From positions 1 to 24,508 of the forward strand of contig JAZAGZ010000114.1 of the NCBI GenBank assembly GCA_036231525.1: a DNA stretch of 24,508 bases, given 5' to 3'. The notes beneath the pieces are model-generated. The model had not been told where the DNA came from. It saw only the letters and a list, made by a program, of their open reading frames with translations, and did no database searches. Positions within the stretch are counted from its first letter, which is position 1. Every line of letters starts with the position of its first letter. This document shows positions 7,794-16,271 of this stretch, in pieces. The stretch is from UBA6522 sp036231525. GTDB lineage: Bacteria > Pseudomonadota > Gammaproteobacteria > Steroidobacterales > Rariloculaceae. The translations under genes were made by a program, and so were the position numbers.

Positions 7794-9674
7794 GTGCTAG
7801 CTGATGATTCCCTAAGCATTCTGCGGATTCGCTTGATAGGACTGCTTGCATTTGCGTTGGGCATTTTCCATTTAGCTAACGTTTCTGGGCTTCTAGTGCT
7901 TTCTACGATGATTGTTCGTGCATTGCACTTAACTATCATGATGGTTTTGGTGTTCATGAAGCCGTGGGAAGTGGGTGCTAGCCTCCCAGAATATGGAGTG
8001 CGAAAGTATCTAGACACTTTTTTTTGGATTATCTCAATATTGACCGGGTTGTATCTTTTGGTCAGGTGGGAGGAGGTTGCACTGAGTGGTGGCATTACTA
8101 CTAAGCTTGATATTGTAGTTGCTAGCATCATAATTATTTTAGTTCTTGAAGCCACTCGGCGATCGGTTGGAAATTTTCTGGCTGTGATTACAACGGCATT
8201 TTTACTCTACCCATTTATATCTCCGTACTTACCTGGAATTTTTTATAGCCGAGGGGTTAGTGCCGAGCGTGTTGCTTCTTTTCTCTCATTGACAGGCCAA
8301 GGTATCTACGGAATCCCAATCGGGGTCGCATCGACATATATTATTTTGTTTACAATTTTTGGCGCTTTTTTAGCTGAATTCGGTGCCGGAAATTTTTTCT
8401 TTAAGCTTGCTAGTTCGGTTACACGAGGCTTCACTGCTGCCTCAGCTAAAACAGCGGTTATCTTTAGTACGTTACTCGGCATGATTTCGGGTTCGGCAGC
8501 AGGCAATGTAGCAGTTACCGGGTCTTTCACAATACCAATGATGAAGCGTGAGGGTTATGCGCCGCATCAAGCAGGAGCTATTGAGGCTGTGGTCTCTACG
8601 GGAGGGCAGATTATGCCGCCAGTTATGGGCGCTGCAGCCTTCATCATGGCAGAAATTGTCGGGACGCCATACGTAAATATTATGAAAGCTGGGCTAATGC
8701 CGGCGCTATTGTTTTTTATTTCCGTTCTATTTGTCGTGCACCTTCAGGCTCAAAAGAGTGGCATCGAACCCGAAATGGGGGACGGTGAAGCAAGCGCCCC
8801 ATTATTGAAAACACTATTGAATGGCCTGCCGTTTATGTTTCCTTTTATCTCACTGGTAGGGATGATGATAATTGGGTTTTCTCCAGTAAAATCATCGTTT
8901 TATTCAATAATCATACTTTTGCTATTACATCTAATAGCGGCTCGAAAATTGTCCAAAGAATTTGTTCTAAAAATCAAGCGTGCGACGATCACTGGAGTTA
9001 AAAGTGCTGTACCAATTTCAATTGCTTGTGCCGCAGCTGGGATCATTTCTGGAACGCTCTCAATAACTGGGCTTGGTTCCAAACTCTCCATATTTATCAT
9101 CTCCTTATCGGGAGGGGTTCCATTAATCGGGCTTTTTCTTACGATGGTTGTAGCCATCATTCTGGGGATGGGTTTGCCAACAACAGCCGCCTATCTAATT
9201 CTGGCGACGGTGGTAGCACCAGCGCTCTCGGACATGGGAGTTCCGTTGCTTACGGCACATATGTTTGTCTTTTTCTTTGGGTGTGTATCAACTATCACAC
9301 CGCCTGTAGCCTTAGCATCTTATGTTGCGGCAGGTGTGGCAAATGCAGATATCAACAGGGTTGGTTGGACGGCGTTTCGGTATGGTCTTGTTTGTTATCT
9401 ATTGCCATATGCATTCTTTTTTGGCCCTGCACTCCTGTCTGAGGGCTCTGTATGGGAGATTGCTTCAACGGCGTCGACGGGTGTGCTGGGAGTCTTTTTT
9501 CTAGCTACAGCAATAGTTGGGTACCTGAGTGTGCCGTTGACCATGGCCGGTCGAGTATTGATGTTTGTAGCGGGTGCTGGACTGGTGGATCAAGGGCTTG
9601 TAACTGATGCAACTGGGGGTCTATTGGTTGGTATTTGGTTTTTAACTAGAACCTTTAGACAGTCTGCTACATGA
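7794..9674 (+). CDS. TAXI-TRAP fused 4TM/12TM permease (system 2)
   Basis: 626 residues from GTG 7794, 14 bases after the binding-protein stop. The protein starts directly with a membrane helix (LIGLLAFALGIFHLANVSG) and lacks the hydrophilic N-terminal extension of system 1. An N-terminal DctQ-like region is followed by DctM-like signature segments: GSAAGNVAVTGSFTIP near residue 232, STGGQIMPPVMGAAAF near 267, MGLPTTAAYL near 458 and ITPPVALASYVAAG near 500. These match system 1 position for position, so the two permeases are paralogues. It would work with the 6859-7779 lipoprotein. The gene ends tail to tail with the minus-strand DctQM gene. Confidence 0.9.
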   Translation: MLADDSLSILRIRLIGLLAFALGIFHLANVSGLLVLSTMIVRALHLTIMMVLVFMKPWEVGASLPEYGVRKYLDTFFWIISILTGLYLLVRWEEVALSGGITTKLDIVVASIIIILVLEATRRSVGNFLAVITTAFLLYPFISPYLPGIFYSRGVSAERVASFLSLTGQGIYGIPIGVASTYIILFTIFGAFLAEFGAGNFFFKLASSVTRGFTAASAKTAVIFSTLLGMISGSAAGNVAVTGSFTIPMMKREGYAPHQAGAIEAVVSTGGQIMPPVMGAAAFIMAEIVGTPYVNIMKAGLMPALLFFISVLFVVHLQAQKSGIEPEMGDGEASAPLLKTLLNGLPFMFPFISLVGMMIIGFSPVKSSFYSIIILLLLHLIAARKLSKEFVLKIKRATITGVKSAVPISIACAAAGIISGTLSITGLGSKLSIFIISLSGGVPLIGLFLTMVVAIILGMGLPTTAAYLILATVVAPALSDMGVPLLTAHMFVFFFGCVSTITPPVALASYVAAGVANADINRVGWTAFRYGLVCYLLPYAFFFGPALLSEGSVWEIASTASTGVLGVFFLATAIVGYLSVPLTMAGRVLMFVAGAGLVDQGLVTDATGGLLVGIWFLTRTFRQSAT

Positions 9675-9679
9675 ATTAA

Positions 9680-9698
9680 GTATACCGCTCCGGTATGC
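9680..9698. terminator. Hairpin between convergent transporter genes, possible bidirectional terminator
   Basis: GTATACCG (9680-9687), loop CTC and CGGTATGC (9691-9698) form an 8-base stem with one G-T pair, placed in the 58-base gap between two convergent genes. No T-run follows on either strand, so it is not a textbook intrinsic terminator. Confidence 0.4.
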
Positions 9699-9732
9699 GC
9701 CAGGAGTTCCTGAAATCTGAGGTTTTGTGAGA

Positions 9733-11580
9733 CTACAGCAGCAGTAAGCTCAAAGTAGGGAACATCATGAGGAGTACAGTGACTGTAAATGTGATTATGA
9801 CGAAAGGAAAGGCGCCAGCAAAGATAGTGCCTAGACTAATTTCAGGATTATCTAGACTGGACTTAATCACGTAGACACTTAGTCCGAGTGGGGGTGTCAT
9901 CAAACCAATTTCCACACCAATGACGGTTACTACACCAAACCAGATCAGATTCCCGCCAAGTTCCCCCACAACTGGAAGTGCTAGTGGTAGAAGAATGAAA
10001 AGTATAGAAGTGGAATCAAGAACCATGCCTAGAAGGATAAGAAGTAGTAGGTAGCCCGCCAAAAAGCCAGCCAGTCCAAAACCCAAGGTTGCAAGGTAGG
10101 TTGCCATTTCTTCAGGTAGCCCCGTCAGTGCCAACATACGACTGAAGATGCTGGCGCTAATGATCAGGAATAGGATCGTTACCGTAACCTGGCCAGCTTC
10201 ACGTATCACATCCCATAACACTGCCCCTGTCAGACGTTTTTTTAGCAGAGCAATACACATAGCGGCAAATGCACCCGCTGCGCCAGCTTCTGTGGGTGTG
10301 AATACACCACCATAGATTCCACCTAGGACCAGAACAACAAGCATTCCGATAGGGAGTATGTCTAGCAGAGAATCCCAACGCCCATTAATCTCTTTTTCCA
10401 GAAACTGCGTTTGAGGGTTGCCTACAAAACTTGGCCACAGCCACGCCATGAGTAACACCCCCACCGCAAATGCTGACGCTAGAATAATTCCAGGGATAAT
10501 TGCAGCAACGAATAGTGCGCCAATGGATACTTCTGCAATGACACCGTAAATAATAAGCAGCAAACTGGGTGGAATAAGCATGCCTAGTACAGAGGAACCA
10601 GCCGTTAGACCTACAGCAAACTTGGCCGTATAACCACGGTTGACCATTTCAGGGACAGCAATTTTAGAGAAGATAGCGGCGGAGGCGATAGAGATGCCAG
10701 TAATTGCAGCGAATACGGCGTTGGCGGCAACAGTTGCGATACCTAAACCTCCGCGGATCCGGCCAAAAATTCGCTGAGCTGCCTTGAAGCTATCACTACC
10801 AATTTCCGATACATTAACAAAGAGACCCATGAGTACGAAAAGGGGTACAGTGGCAAAAACGTATTCTGAAATTGTGCCTTGCGCAGCTAGTGAGAGGGTG
10901 TCTGTTGCGATGCTGAAGTTGCGCTTGAGTAAAGCAAGTCCAATAAACCCAACAGAGAGTAAAGCGATAGAGATCGGCATACCGGATGCGATAAAACTAA
11001 GCACAGCTACGATTGCTAGGACGCCGATGGTGCGATCAGTTAGGTCGGAATTCCAGGCAGTGACGATGCCCAAGATGATTGCGGCCACGAGCAATAAGAC
11101 GCCTATCCATGCACTGGGGTAGCTCCAGGTTGGGGTGGATTTTGAGTGCAGCTGGGCTATGAAGCCGCAGGCGGCTACTACTGAGCCAACAACCACGATG
11201 AGCTTTATTGGGGTAATCGGTAGTGTATAGATACCCTCTACACCAACGAACTCCTGAGTTTGGAGAGCTCGCCAGAAATCAGGCCAGGCGCCAGTAGCCA
11301 TTGTAAGCAGGATTGCCGCTCCCATGATGGCAAATAAGCGCTCAAAGCTTAGAGCAGTGATGGGGTATCGTTGTTTGAGGTGTCCAAGCAGAATGTCTGC
11401 TCTCGTCAAACGCCCCATAGTTGCCGCAAAAGCAAGCTGCAAAAACACGCAGGCAATCAATGATAGCGCGACAATTTCCGGTACGGCTTGAAGAGGACGA
11501 CCAAATAAGGTGCGACCAGTGATATCAGCGCAGATCAAAAACACCAACGCAAAGACCCAAATAACACCTGCTCCATTCAT
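9733..11580 (-). CDS. TRAP transporter fused DctQM permease (DctP system 1)
   Basis: 615 residues from ATG 11580. Residues 1 to about 165 are a DctQ small-subunit domain (ADITGRTLFGRPLQAVPEIV near 18-37). An extra helix follows near 168-195 (WIGVLLLVAAIILGIVTAW), then the DctM domain with ATVAANAVFAAITG near 280 and AGSSVLGMLIPPSLLLIIYG further on. The extra helix is expected in fused QM proteins, to restore DctM topology. The frame is open upstream of 11580 through ALNASTGIARGLAALIQW, and a CTG at 11630 overlaps the TGA of the DctP gene, so the true start may be earlier; no ribosome site decides it. It is the last gene of a minus-strand operon. Confidence 0.9.
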   Translation of the reverse strand: MNGAGVIWVFALVFLICADITGRTLFGRPLQAVPEIVALSLIACVFLQLAFAATMGRLTRADILLGHLKQRYPITALSFERLFAIMGAAILLTMATGAWPDFWRALQTQEFVGVEGIYTLPITPIKLIVVVGSVVAACGFIAQLHSKSTPTWSYPSAWIGVLLLVAAIILGIVTAWNSDLTDRTIGVLAIVAVLSFIASGMPISIALLSVGFIGLALLKRNFSIATDTLSLAAQGTISEYVFATVPLFVLMGLFVNVSEIGSDSFKAAQRIFGRIRGGLGIATVAANAVFAAITGISIASAAIFSKIAVPEMVNRGYTAKFAVGLTAGSSVLGMLIPPSLLLIIYGVIAEVSIGALFVAAIIPGIILASAFAVGVLLMAWLWPSFVGNPQTQFLEKEINGRWDSLLDILPIGMLVVLVLGGIYGGVFTPTEAGAAGAFAAMCIALLKKRLTGAVLWDVIREAGQVTVTILFLIISASIFSRMLALTGLPEEMATYLATLGFGLAGFLAGYLLLLILLGMVLDSTSILFILLPLALPVVGELGGNLIWFGVVTVIGVEIGLMTPPLGLSVYVIKSSLDNPEISLGTIFAGAFPFVIITFTVTVLLMMFPTLSLLLL

Positions 11581-11627
11581 CCATTGGATGAGCGCGGCAA
11601 GACCTCGCGCTATTCCAGTCGAGGCAT

Positions 11628-12704
11628 TCAGCGCGGGATATCCCAGTTCCGCAGCGGTTGACCGCCACGCGCGCGGAAAGCACTCATATAAGTTCTTAGC
11701 GTTTTATTGGCAGGATGGCCGCGTGCTTCCGCTGACTGGACCCATCGCGTCGCAATATCTGGAAGGCCATTAATCCATCTTTGCTTTTCTCTATCGGGTA
11801 GGGTTGTGACGATTGCACCTTCCTGCTGCACAGCAGTAAGTGCGCGATCGTATCTCTCGTTGACTTCGTCCGCCATTTTTTGGCTGTAATCATTGCCAAG
11901 TTCAGTCATTACTGTTTTTACATCTGTCGGCAATCGCTCCCATGTTTCTTTATTAATGGCCATGCCGCCATTGAACTGTGCCCCGATTCCAACCAGAGTA
12001 ATATACGGTGCGACCTCATGAATTCGGTAGGGGTAGGCGCCACTTAGAATTGTCAACACGCCATCTGCGACACCCGTGTTGATTTGCGTATAGTAAGTTG
12101 AGAGTCCGCCGTTAACCGCGACGGCTCCGGTTCCTTCAAGCCAGGTTGCCGATGGCCCAGGAGCAAGAATTTTTCTCCCTTCCAAATCCTCCATCCGCAT
12201 TACCGGGAATGTAGTCATTAAGTGGTACGTATCTACCCCGCTAGCTCCGAGTAGGATCTGATTTTGATCATCCCAGGCCTTTGCTAATTCAGGCATGGTT
12301 CTATGTAGCTCGTTGAAGAGATCAAGCAAGAGCGCTAGATCATCGGTGACAAACGGTGTGTAGTAGGTCACATTTTGGAGTGGCATCTTTGACGTTTCCC
12401 AAAGTGCGCCTACCCAGCCGATATCAGTAAGCCCTATCTCGATTGCTTCAAGGGTGTTCTGCCATTTATACAATGAGCCGCCATAGGCTTCCCGCCAGAC
12501 GATTTCATATTCGCTATTCATCTCACGTAATCTATTGTTTGACTCTGGCACAACTAGTGTGCTGATGACACCAATCCACGGTAGGTTTACTGATTGAGGC
12601 CCTCCCGCCGTCAGTCGAATGGTTTCTGCTGTCGCGAAGGCGGCGAATACCATAGAAACTCCTGCTGCTAACAAACGGAGTTTTATGATTTTAGATAAAT
12701 TCAT
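11628..12704 (-). CDS. DctP-family TRAP substrate-binding protein (system 1)
   Basis: 358 residues from ATG 12704 with a Sec signal peptide cleaved near AFATA-E (about residue 26). The mature protein is a DctP-type binding protein, with MEDLEGRKILAPG at 171-183 and VDGVLTI-like segment ADGVLTIL near 213-220. In well-studied DctP proteins the segment at 178-182 reads KIRVP and its arginine binds the substrate carboxylate; here Leu180 takes that place. It is clearly paralogous to the protein at 14599-15702. It would bind solute in the periplasm for the downstream fused permease. Substrate unknown. Confidence 0.88.
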   Translation of the reverse strand: MNLSKIIKLRLLAAGVSMVFAAFATAETIRLTAGGPQSVNLPWIGVISTLVVPESNNRLREMNSEYEIVWREAYGGSLYKWQNTLEAIEIGLTDIGWVGALWETSKMPLQNVTYYTPFVTDDLALLLDLFNELHRTMPELAKAWDDQNQILLGASGVDTYHLMTTFPVMRMEDLEGRKILAPGPSATWLEGTGAVAVNGGLSTYYTQINTGVADGVLTILSGAYPYRIHEVAPYITLVGIGAQFNGGMAINKETWERLPTDVKTVMTELGNDYSQKMADEVNERYDRALTAVQQEGAIVTTLPDREKQRWINGLPDIATRWVQSAEARGHPANKTLRTYMSAFRARGGQPLRNWDIPR

Positions 12705-12759
12705 GCCCTTAGTATTAACCCTGATAGAGTTCTTTACTAGTGCTGAGATGAGCTCGTTA

Positions 12760-13539
12760 TTACAATCCAGATAGATTGGAGATTCCGTCCCAGATTAGCT
12801 TGATTCCAACAAGTAGAATCGAAGTTAAGATAATAAAGAAAAAGTTTTTTTCTGGTAGTTTTCGATTTATCCATACACCTAGAAATACTCCCACGGGCAC
12901 AAGGGGTAACAGGGTTGCGGAGATAGAGAGATTGCTCACCGAGAGTTGGCCGAGCATGCCATAAGGTATGAGCTTGATCGCATTCGCTGCAGCGAAAAAT
13001 ACGACACTAGTGCCTGTATAAATCTCTTTTCGTAGTCCTTGTGGAAGGACATAAACTTGGTAGGGCGGTGATCCCGCGTGAGCAAGAAAACTCGTAAATC
13101 CTGCGCATGCGCCCCAAAATAAACCCCATGGTTTGCTCGGCGGTTTCATGGCAGTAGAGTTGCCAGTCATGTCGAGTACGCTGCGTGCACGATATATAGT
13201 GAAAACTACGGCAATAATGCCGACCAGTAGTCGCACGACTTCATCGTTAACCCATCTTGCCGTGAGGCCCCCAATTGTGATGCCTACCGTTGCCGCTGGA
13301 ATTAGCAGAACTAGAATTCTTTTATCCCAGCGGTTTCGATAGATCCAAATGCTCAGAATATCCATCGGTATCATGATAGGCAGCATGATCCCAGCCGCTT
13401 GGATGGGTGAAATGGCTAATGACATGAGTGGAACGGCCAATAATGCGAATCCACCAAACCCTCCTTTTGAGATTCCGGTTATGAGTACAGCGATAATCGC
13501 GATGGTGACAAACCAAGGGTCGGCAAATAGTTCGGGCAT
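12760..13539 (-). CDS. TSUP (TauE/SafE) family permease
   Basis: 259 residues from ATG 13539. About eight membrane helices in two repeated halves. The first half has the family motif GISKGGFGGFALLAVPLM (about 22-39), the second HAGSPPYQVYVLPQGLRKE. TSUP proteins move sulfite, sulfoacetate and other sulfur-containing or organic anions across the inner membrane, often for export of sulfite released from sulfonates. The gene lies 31 bases downstream of the dehydrogenase stop and 55 bases upstream of the DctP start, all on the minus strand, which suggests one operon. The substrate cannot be read from sequence; sulfite export is an inference from family and context. Confidence 0.87.
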   Translation of the reverse strand: MPELFADPWFVTIAIIAVLITGISKGGFGGFALLAVPLMSLAISPIQAAGIMLPIMIPMDILSIWIYRNRWDKRILVLLIPAATVGITIGGLTARWVNDEVVRLLVGIIAVVFTIYRARSVLDMTGNSTAMKPPSKPWGLFWGACAGFTSFLAHAGSPPYQVYVLPQGLRKEIYTGTSVVFFAAANAIKLIPYGMLGQLSVSNLSISATLLPLVPVGVFLGVWINRKLPEKNFFFIILTSILLVGIKLIWDGISNLSGL

Positions 13540-13570
13540 TAGGTGACTCGTAGAGTAAAAATACAGCGGT

Positions 13571-14452
13571 TCATTCTAAGCCACTGGCTCTGGCTTGCTC
13601 GCGTGCCATGACTGACCAGTCGAGATCACCCTCACCATGAGCTTTTGCTCCCAGAAGACGGTCTCGCATAACGTTTGCGCACGGTAGTGGAACATCAACG
13701 GCTTCCCCAGCAGCCAGAGCTAAATTGGCATCCTTCAGACCGATATGTACCGAGGCTCCAACTTTTTCATATGCCTCATCTACGATAATTTGGCCATAAA
13801 TCTGGTAGGCGGGAGAGCCAAACAAACCTTCTGTTAGAACTTGTTGGAACATTGCCGGATTTACGCCGAATTTTCTGACAAGAGACATACTTTCGCCGAT
13901 GACCTCAATCGCACAACCTAGGACGAAGTTGTTAGCAATTTTTACAGCTGTTGCAGTTTGCGGCTCATCGCCGGCGATAAATGTTTGTTTTCCTAGCACA
14001 TCAAAGATCGGCTGAAGGCGGTCTAAAATATTTGGTGGGCCACCAGGGACTATGGTTAGTTGGCCTTTTGAAGCGAGGTCGGGTCGTCCTAAGACATGCC
14101 CAGCTACAAGAATTTGGCCCGCTTCTTTGTGCGCGTTCGTTAGTCGTCGGATAATTTCGATGCCGTGGGTGCCACTCGACATGTGGATTGCGCCCTCGGC
14201 CATATGCTTAAGCAATCCTTCTTTGGAGAATGTGAGTTCTTCTAATGCCTCATCGTGTGGGAGCATGGAGATGACCAGGTCCCGATCTGCAACGACTCCA
14301 GCAACAGACCTAGCTACAGTTGCTCCCGCCGATCCAAGTTTTTCGAGTAATTCCGGAACTTGGTCATAGATAGTCAAATCGTAGCCGGCTCCCAGGATTT
14401 GCTCAGCCATGCCATGCCCCATTCGACCGAGACCAATAAAACCGACTTTCAT
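13571..14452 (-). CDS. NAD(P)-dependent beta-hydroxyacid dehydrogenase (3-hydroxyisobutyrate dehydrogenase family)
   Basis: 293 residues from ATG 14452. AAGGAG lies 9 bases before it, which decides this start over the upstream in-frame codon at 14479. The N-terminus has the nucleotide-binding loop GFIGLGRMG (4-12). The SSGTHG segment (92-97) replaces the usual DxSTxxP region. The substrate-binding segment reads HVLGRPDLASKG (119-130), where typical members have PVSGG. The catalytic lysine is Lys171 in KIANNFVLG, with Asn175. These enzymes interconvert a beta-hydroxyacid and its semialdehyde or keto form; sulfolactaldehyde reductase and tartronate semialdehyde reductase are relatives. It is the first gene of the operon leading into the TSUP permease and DctP-DctQM. 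Confidence 0.88.
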   Translation of the reverse strand: MKVGFIGLGRMGHGMAEQILGAGYDLTIYDQVPELLEKLGSAGATVARSVAGVVADRDLVISMLPHDEALEELTFSKEGLLKHMAEGAIHMSSGTHGIEIIRRLTNAHKEAGQILVAGHVLGRPDLASKGQLTIVPGGPPNILDRLQPIFDVLGKQTFIAGDEPQTATAVKIANNFVLGCAIEVIGESMSLVRKFGVNPAMFQQVLTEGLFGSPAYQIYGQIIVDEAYEKVGASVHIGLKDANLALAAGEAVDVPLPCANVMRDRLLGAKAHGEGDLDWSVMAREQARASGLE

Positions 14453-14517
14453 AGTTGGCAACTCCTTAAAATTACGCAATGTTTAGATGAATTATTGTAT
14501 GAATTCTACCGATTTCC

Positions 14518-14546
14518 TTGACCAGCAGGTATAAGCAGAACAATAT
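14518..14546 (+). promoter_or_regulatory. Candidate promoter for the DctP-DctQ-DctM operon (system 2)
   Basis: TTGACC (14518-14523) and CAATAT (14541-14546) are 17 bases apart in the divergent gap. The -35 is strong and the -10 weak. Transcription near 14553 would leave a leader of about 46 bases before ATG 14599. Confidence 0.4.
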
Positions 14547-14598
14547 CATGATCGATACAGAAGTCTTAGGCTCGCCAAGACTATTGGAGAGGAAAGCG

Positions 14599-15702
14599 AT
14601 GAAATTGAATGATTTGTTTCTTGCATTACGTAGATTTCGACAAATTCTCTTGGCCTGTGTGTGTACTGTTTCACTAGTGGTAGGAGGGGGCTTAAGAGCA
14701 CAAGAAGTGATCCCCATAACTGTGATTGACGCCTACGCACCTACGGCACTGTGGGTTCGGGTATTCATGAATTATTACATGCCCGAAGTAGATCGTAGGT
14801 TGGCAGAAGCAGGTAACTATGAGATTGATTGGAATAGTGCTTTTAGCGGCACAGTCGCGAAAACAGGAGGTGTACTTGAGGCACTACAGTACGGGTTAGC
14901 TGATATTGGAATCATTACATCGCCGTTTCACCCAGATAAAGTACCGTTTTACAACATCAGTTTCGTGACACCTCTAGTTACAGCTGATATAGGCTTAGTT
15001 GCCCGAACTGTGGATGAGATCGTTGATCGCTATCCGGAATTGAGACAAGAGTGGAATGACTATAATCAAGTGTTTCTTACGGCTGCTGGCGCTATTGACA
15101 CCTATCAGGTGTTGATGAGCGAGCCGATCGAGTCCCTTGAGGATTTTCAGGGTAAGAAGATTTGTGGTGTCGGGCTAAATCTCCGTTATGTTCAGGGTTT
15201 AGGGTCGGCGGCAGTCAGCAGCAATCTAGGTGATTTTTACAACAACATCGCGACCGGGCTTACTGAGGGTACGATCGCGTGGGCGGAATCGGCGGTAGCT
15301 TATAAACTGTACGAAGTAGCGCCTTATATGATTGATATTCGTTTGGGTGCTGTAACCTCTAAGGTTATCACTATGAATCGTCGTACTTGGAATCAGTTGC
15401 CAGACGAGGTTCGTGACGTTTTGGCGGAGACGGCAATTGACTATCGCGACGAATTAGCACGGGAAACAGACCAACGTGCGCAGTCCAGTCGAGAAGAGTT
15501 TGTGGTGCAAGGTGGCACGATTCAACCGCTCACCGATGAACAACGTCAAACGTGGGCTGCGAGCCTACCGAATATGGCAAAGGAGTGGGCGGAGGATCTT
15601 GAGGAGCGAGGTTTACCAGGTAGACAGATTCTACGAGATTATATGGATATCATGCGCGCCCACAACCAGCCTATTGTCAGGCATTGGGATCGCGAGCTAT
15701 GA
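14599..15702 (+). CDS. DctP-family TRAP substrate-binding protein (system 2)
   Basis: 367 residues from ATG 14599, preceded by GAGAGGA at 6 bases, which favours it over the upstream in-frame starts. A signal peptide runs to about residue 34 (GGGLRA-QE). The mature protein is DctP-like: FQGKKICGVG at 183-192 and EGTIAW with YEVAPYMIDI further on. It aligns along its whole length with the protein at 11628-12704 (for example LADIG against LTDIG, IDTYQ against VDTYH). At the position of the canonical substrate-binding arginine it has Cys189. The stop overlaps the DctQ start. It delivers an unknown solute to the DctQ-DctM pair that follows. Confidence 0.88.
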   Translation: MKLNDLFLALRRFRQILLACVCTVSLVVGGGLRAQEVIPITVIDAYAPTALWVRVFMNYYMPEVDRRLAEAGNYEIDWNSAFSGTVAKTGGVLEALQYGLADIGIITSPFHPDKVPFYNISFVTPLVTADIGLVARTVDEIVDRYPELRQEWNDYNQVFLTAAGAIDTYQVLMSEPIESLEDFQGKKICGVGLNLRYVQGLGSAAVSSNLGDFYNNIATGLTEGTIAWAESAVAYKLYEVAPYMIDIRLGAVTSKVITMNRRTWNQLPDEVRDVLAETAIDYRDELARETDQRAQSSREEFVVQGGTIQPLTDEQRQTWAASLPNMAKEWAEDLEERGLPGRQILRDYMDIMRAHNQPIVRHWDREL

Positions 15703-16271
15703 GCGGTGGCTCAGCAGAGGTTTCAGACTCACAGGGTAATTTATTCAACCGAGGTTTTGCTGTTCTCGTTGCTGTACTTAATAGTACGGGTACAGCATGG
15801 ATTTTTGCATTAATGGTTCTGATCAACATTGATGTGTTATCTCGGTATCTTTTTAATGCGCCTATACAGGGTGTTACGGAAGTCGTCGAGCTTTCTATAG
15901 TAGGTATCGTATTTTTACAAATCAGCGATGCTGTGAGAGCGGGGAGGCTGACGCGGTCCGACGGGCTATACCTGCAAATACTGAAACGCCGACCGAAGCT
16001 CGGCCACATTTTGGGCGTGTTGTTTGATATGGCTGGAGCAACCTTCTTTAGCTGCATTTTGCTCGGAGCAATTCCCAGGTTCATCGAAGCCTATGAACGA
16101 GATTACTTTGCCGGCAATGAAGGTCTCTTTGTGATACCGGTTTGGCCAATCCGGTTAATACTAGTCATCGGCTGTGCTGTTGTTACGCTTCAATTTTTAG
16201 CATTGGCATGGCGAAATCTAAGAGCTTTGCAGGATCTCACTGCTCAGCATATTGGGACGGATGCGCAATGA
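15699..16271 (+). CDS. TRAP transporter small permease DctQ (system 2)
   Basis: 190 residues from ATG 15699, which overlaps the DctP stop in ATGA. Four predicted helices: about residues 20-45, 56-80, 100-120 and 145-170. The family-like segment INIDVLSRYLFNAPIQGVTEVVE follows the first helix and matches ADITGRTLFGRPLQAVPEIV of the fused system 1 protein. DctQ is the membrane scaffold that pairs with DctM. It overlaps the next gene by another ATGA junction, so all three subunits are translationally coupled. Confidence 0.88.
   Translation: MSGGSAEVSDSQGNLFNRGFAVLVAVLNSTGTAWIFALMVLINIDVLSRYLFNAPIQGVTEVVELSIVGIVFLQISDAVRAGRLTRSDGLYLQILKRRPKLGHILGVLFDMAGATFFSCILLGAIPRFIEAYERDYFAGNEGLFVIPVWPIRLILVIGCAVVTLQFLALAWRNLRALQDLTAQHIGTDAQ

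Noticed and set aside
9026..9442. Plus-strand 138-codon open frame
   Set aside because: It is an out-of-frame reading of TAXI permease 2, rich in Cys, His and Trp with no recognisable family.
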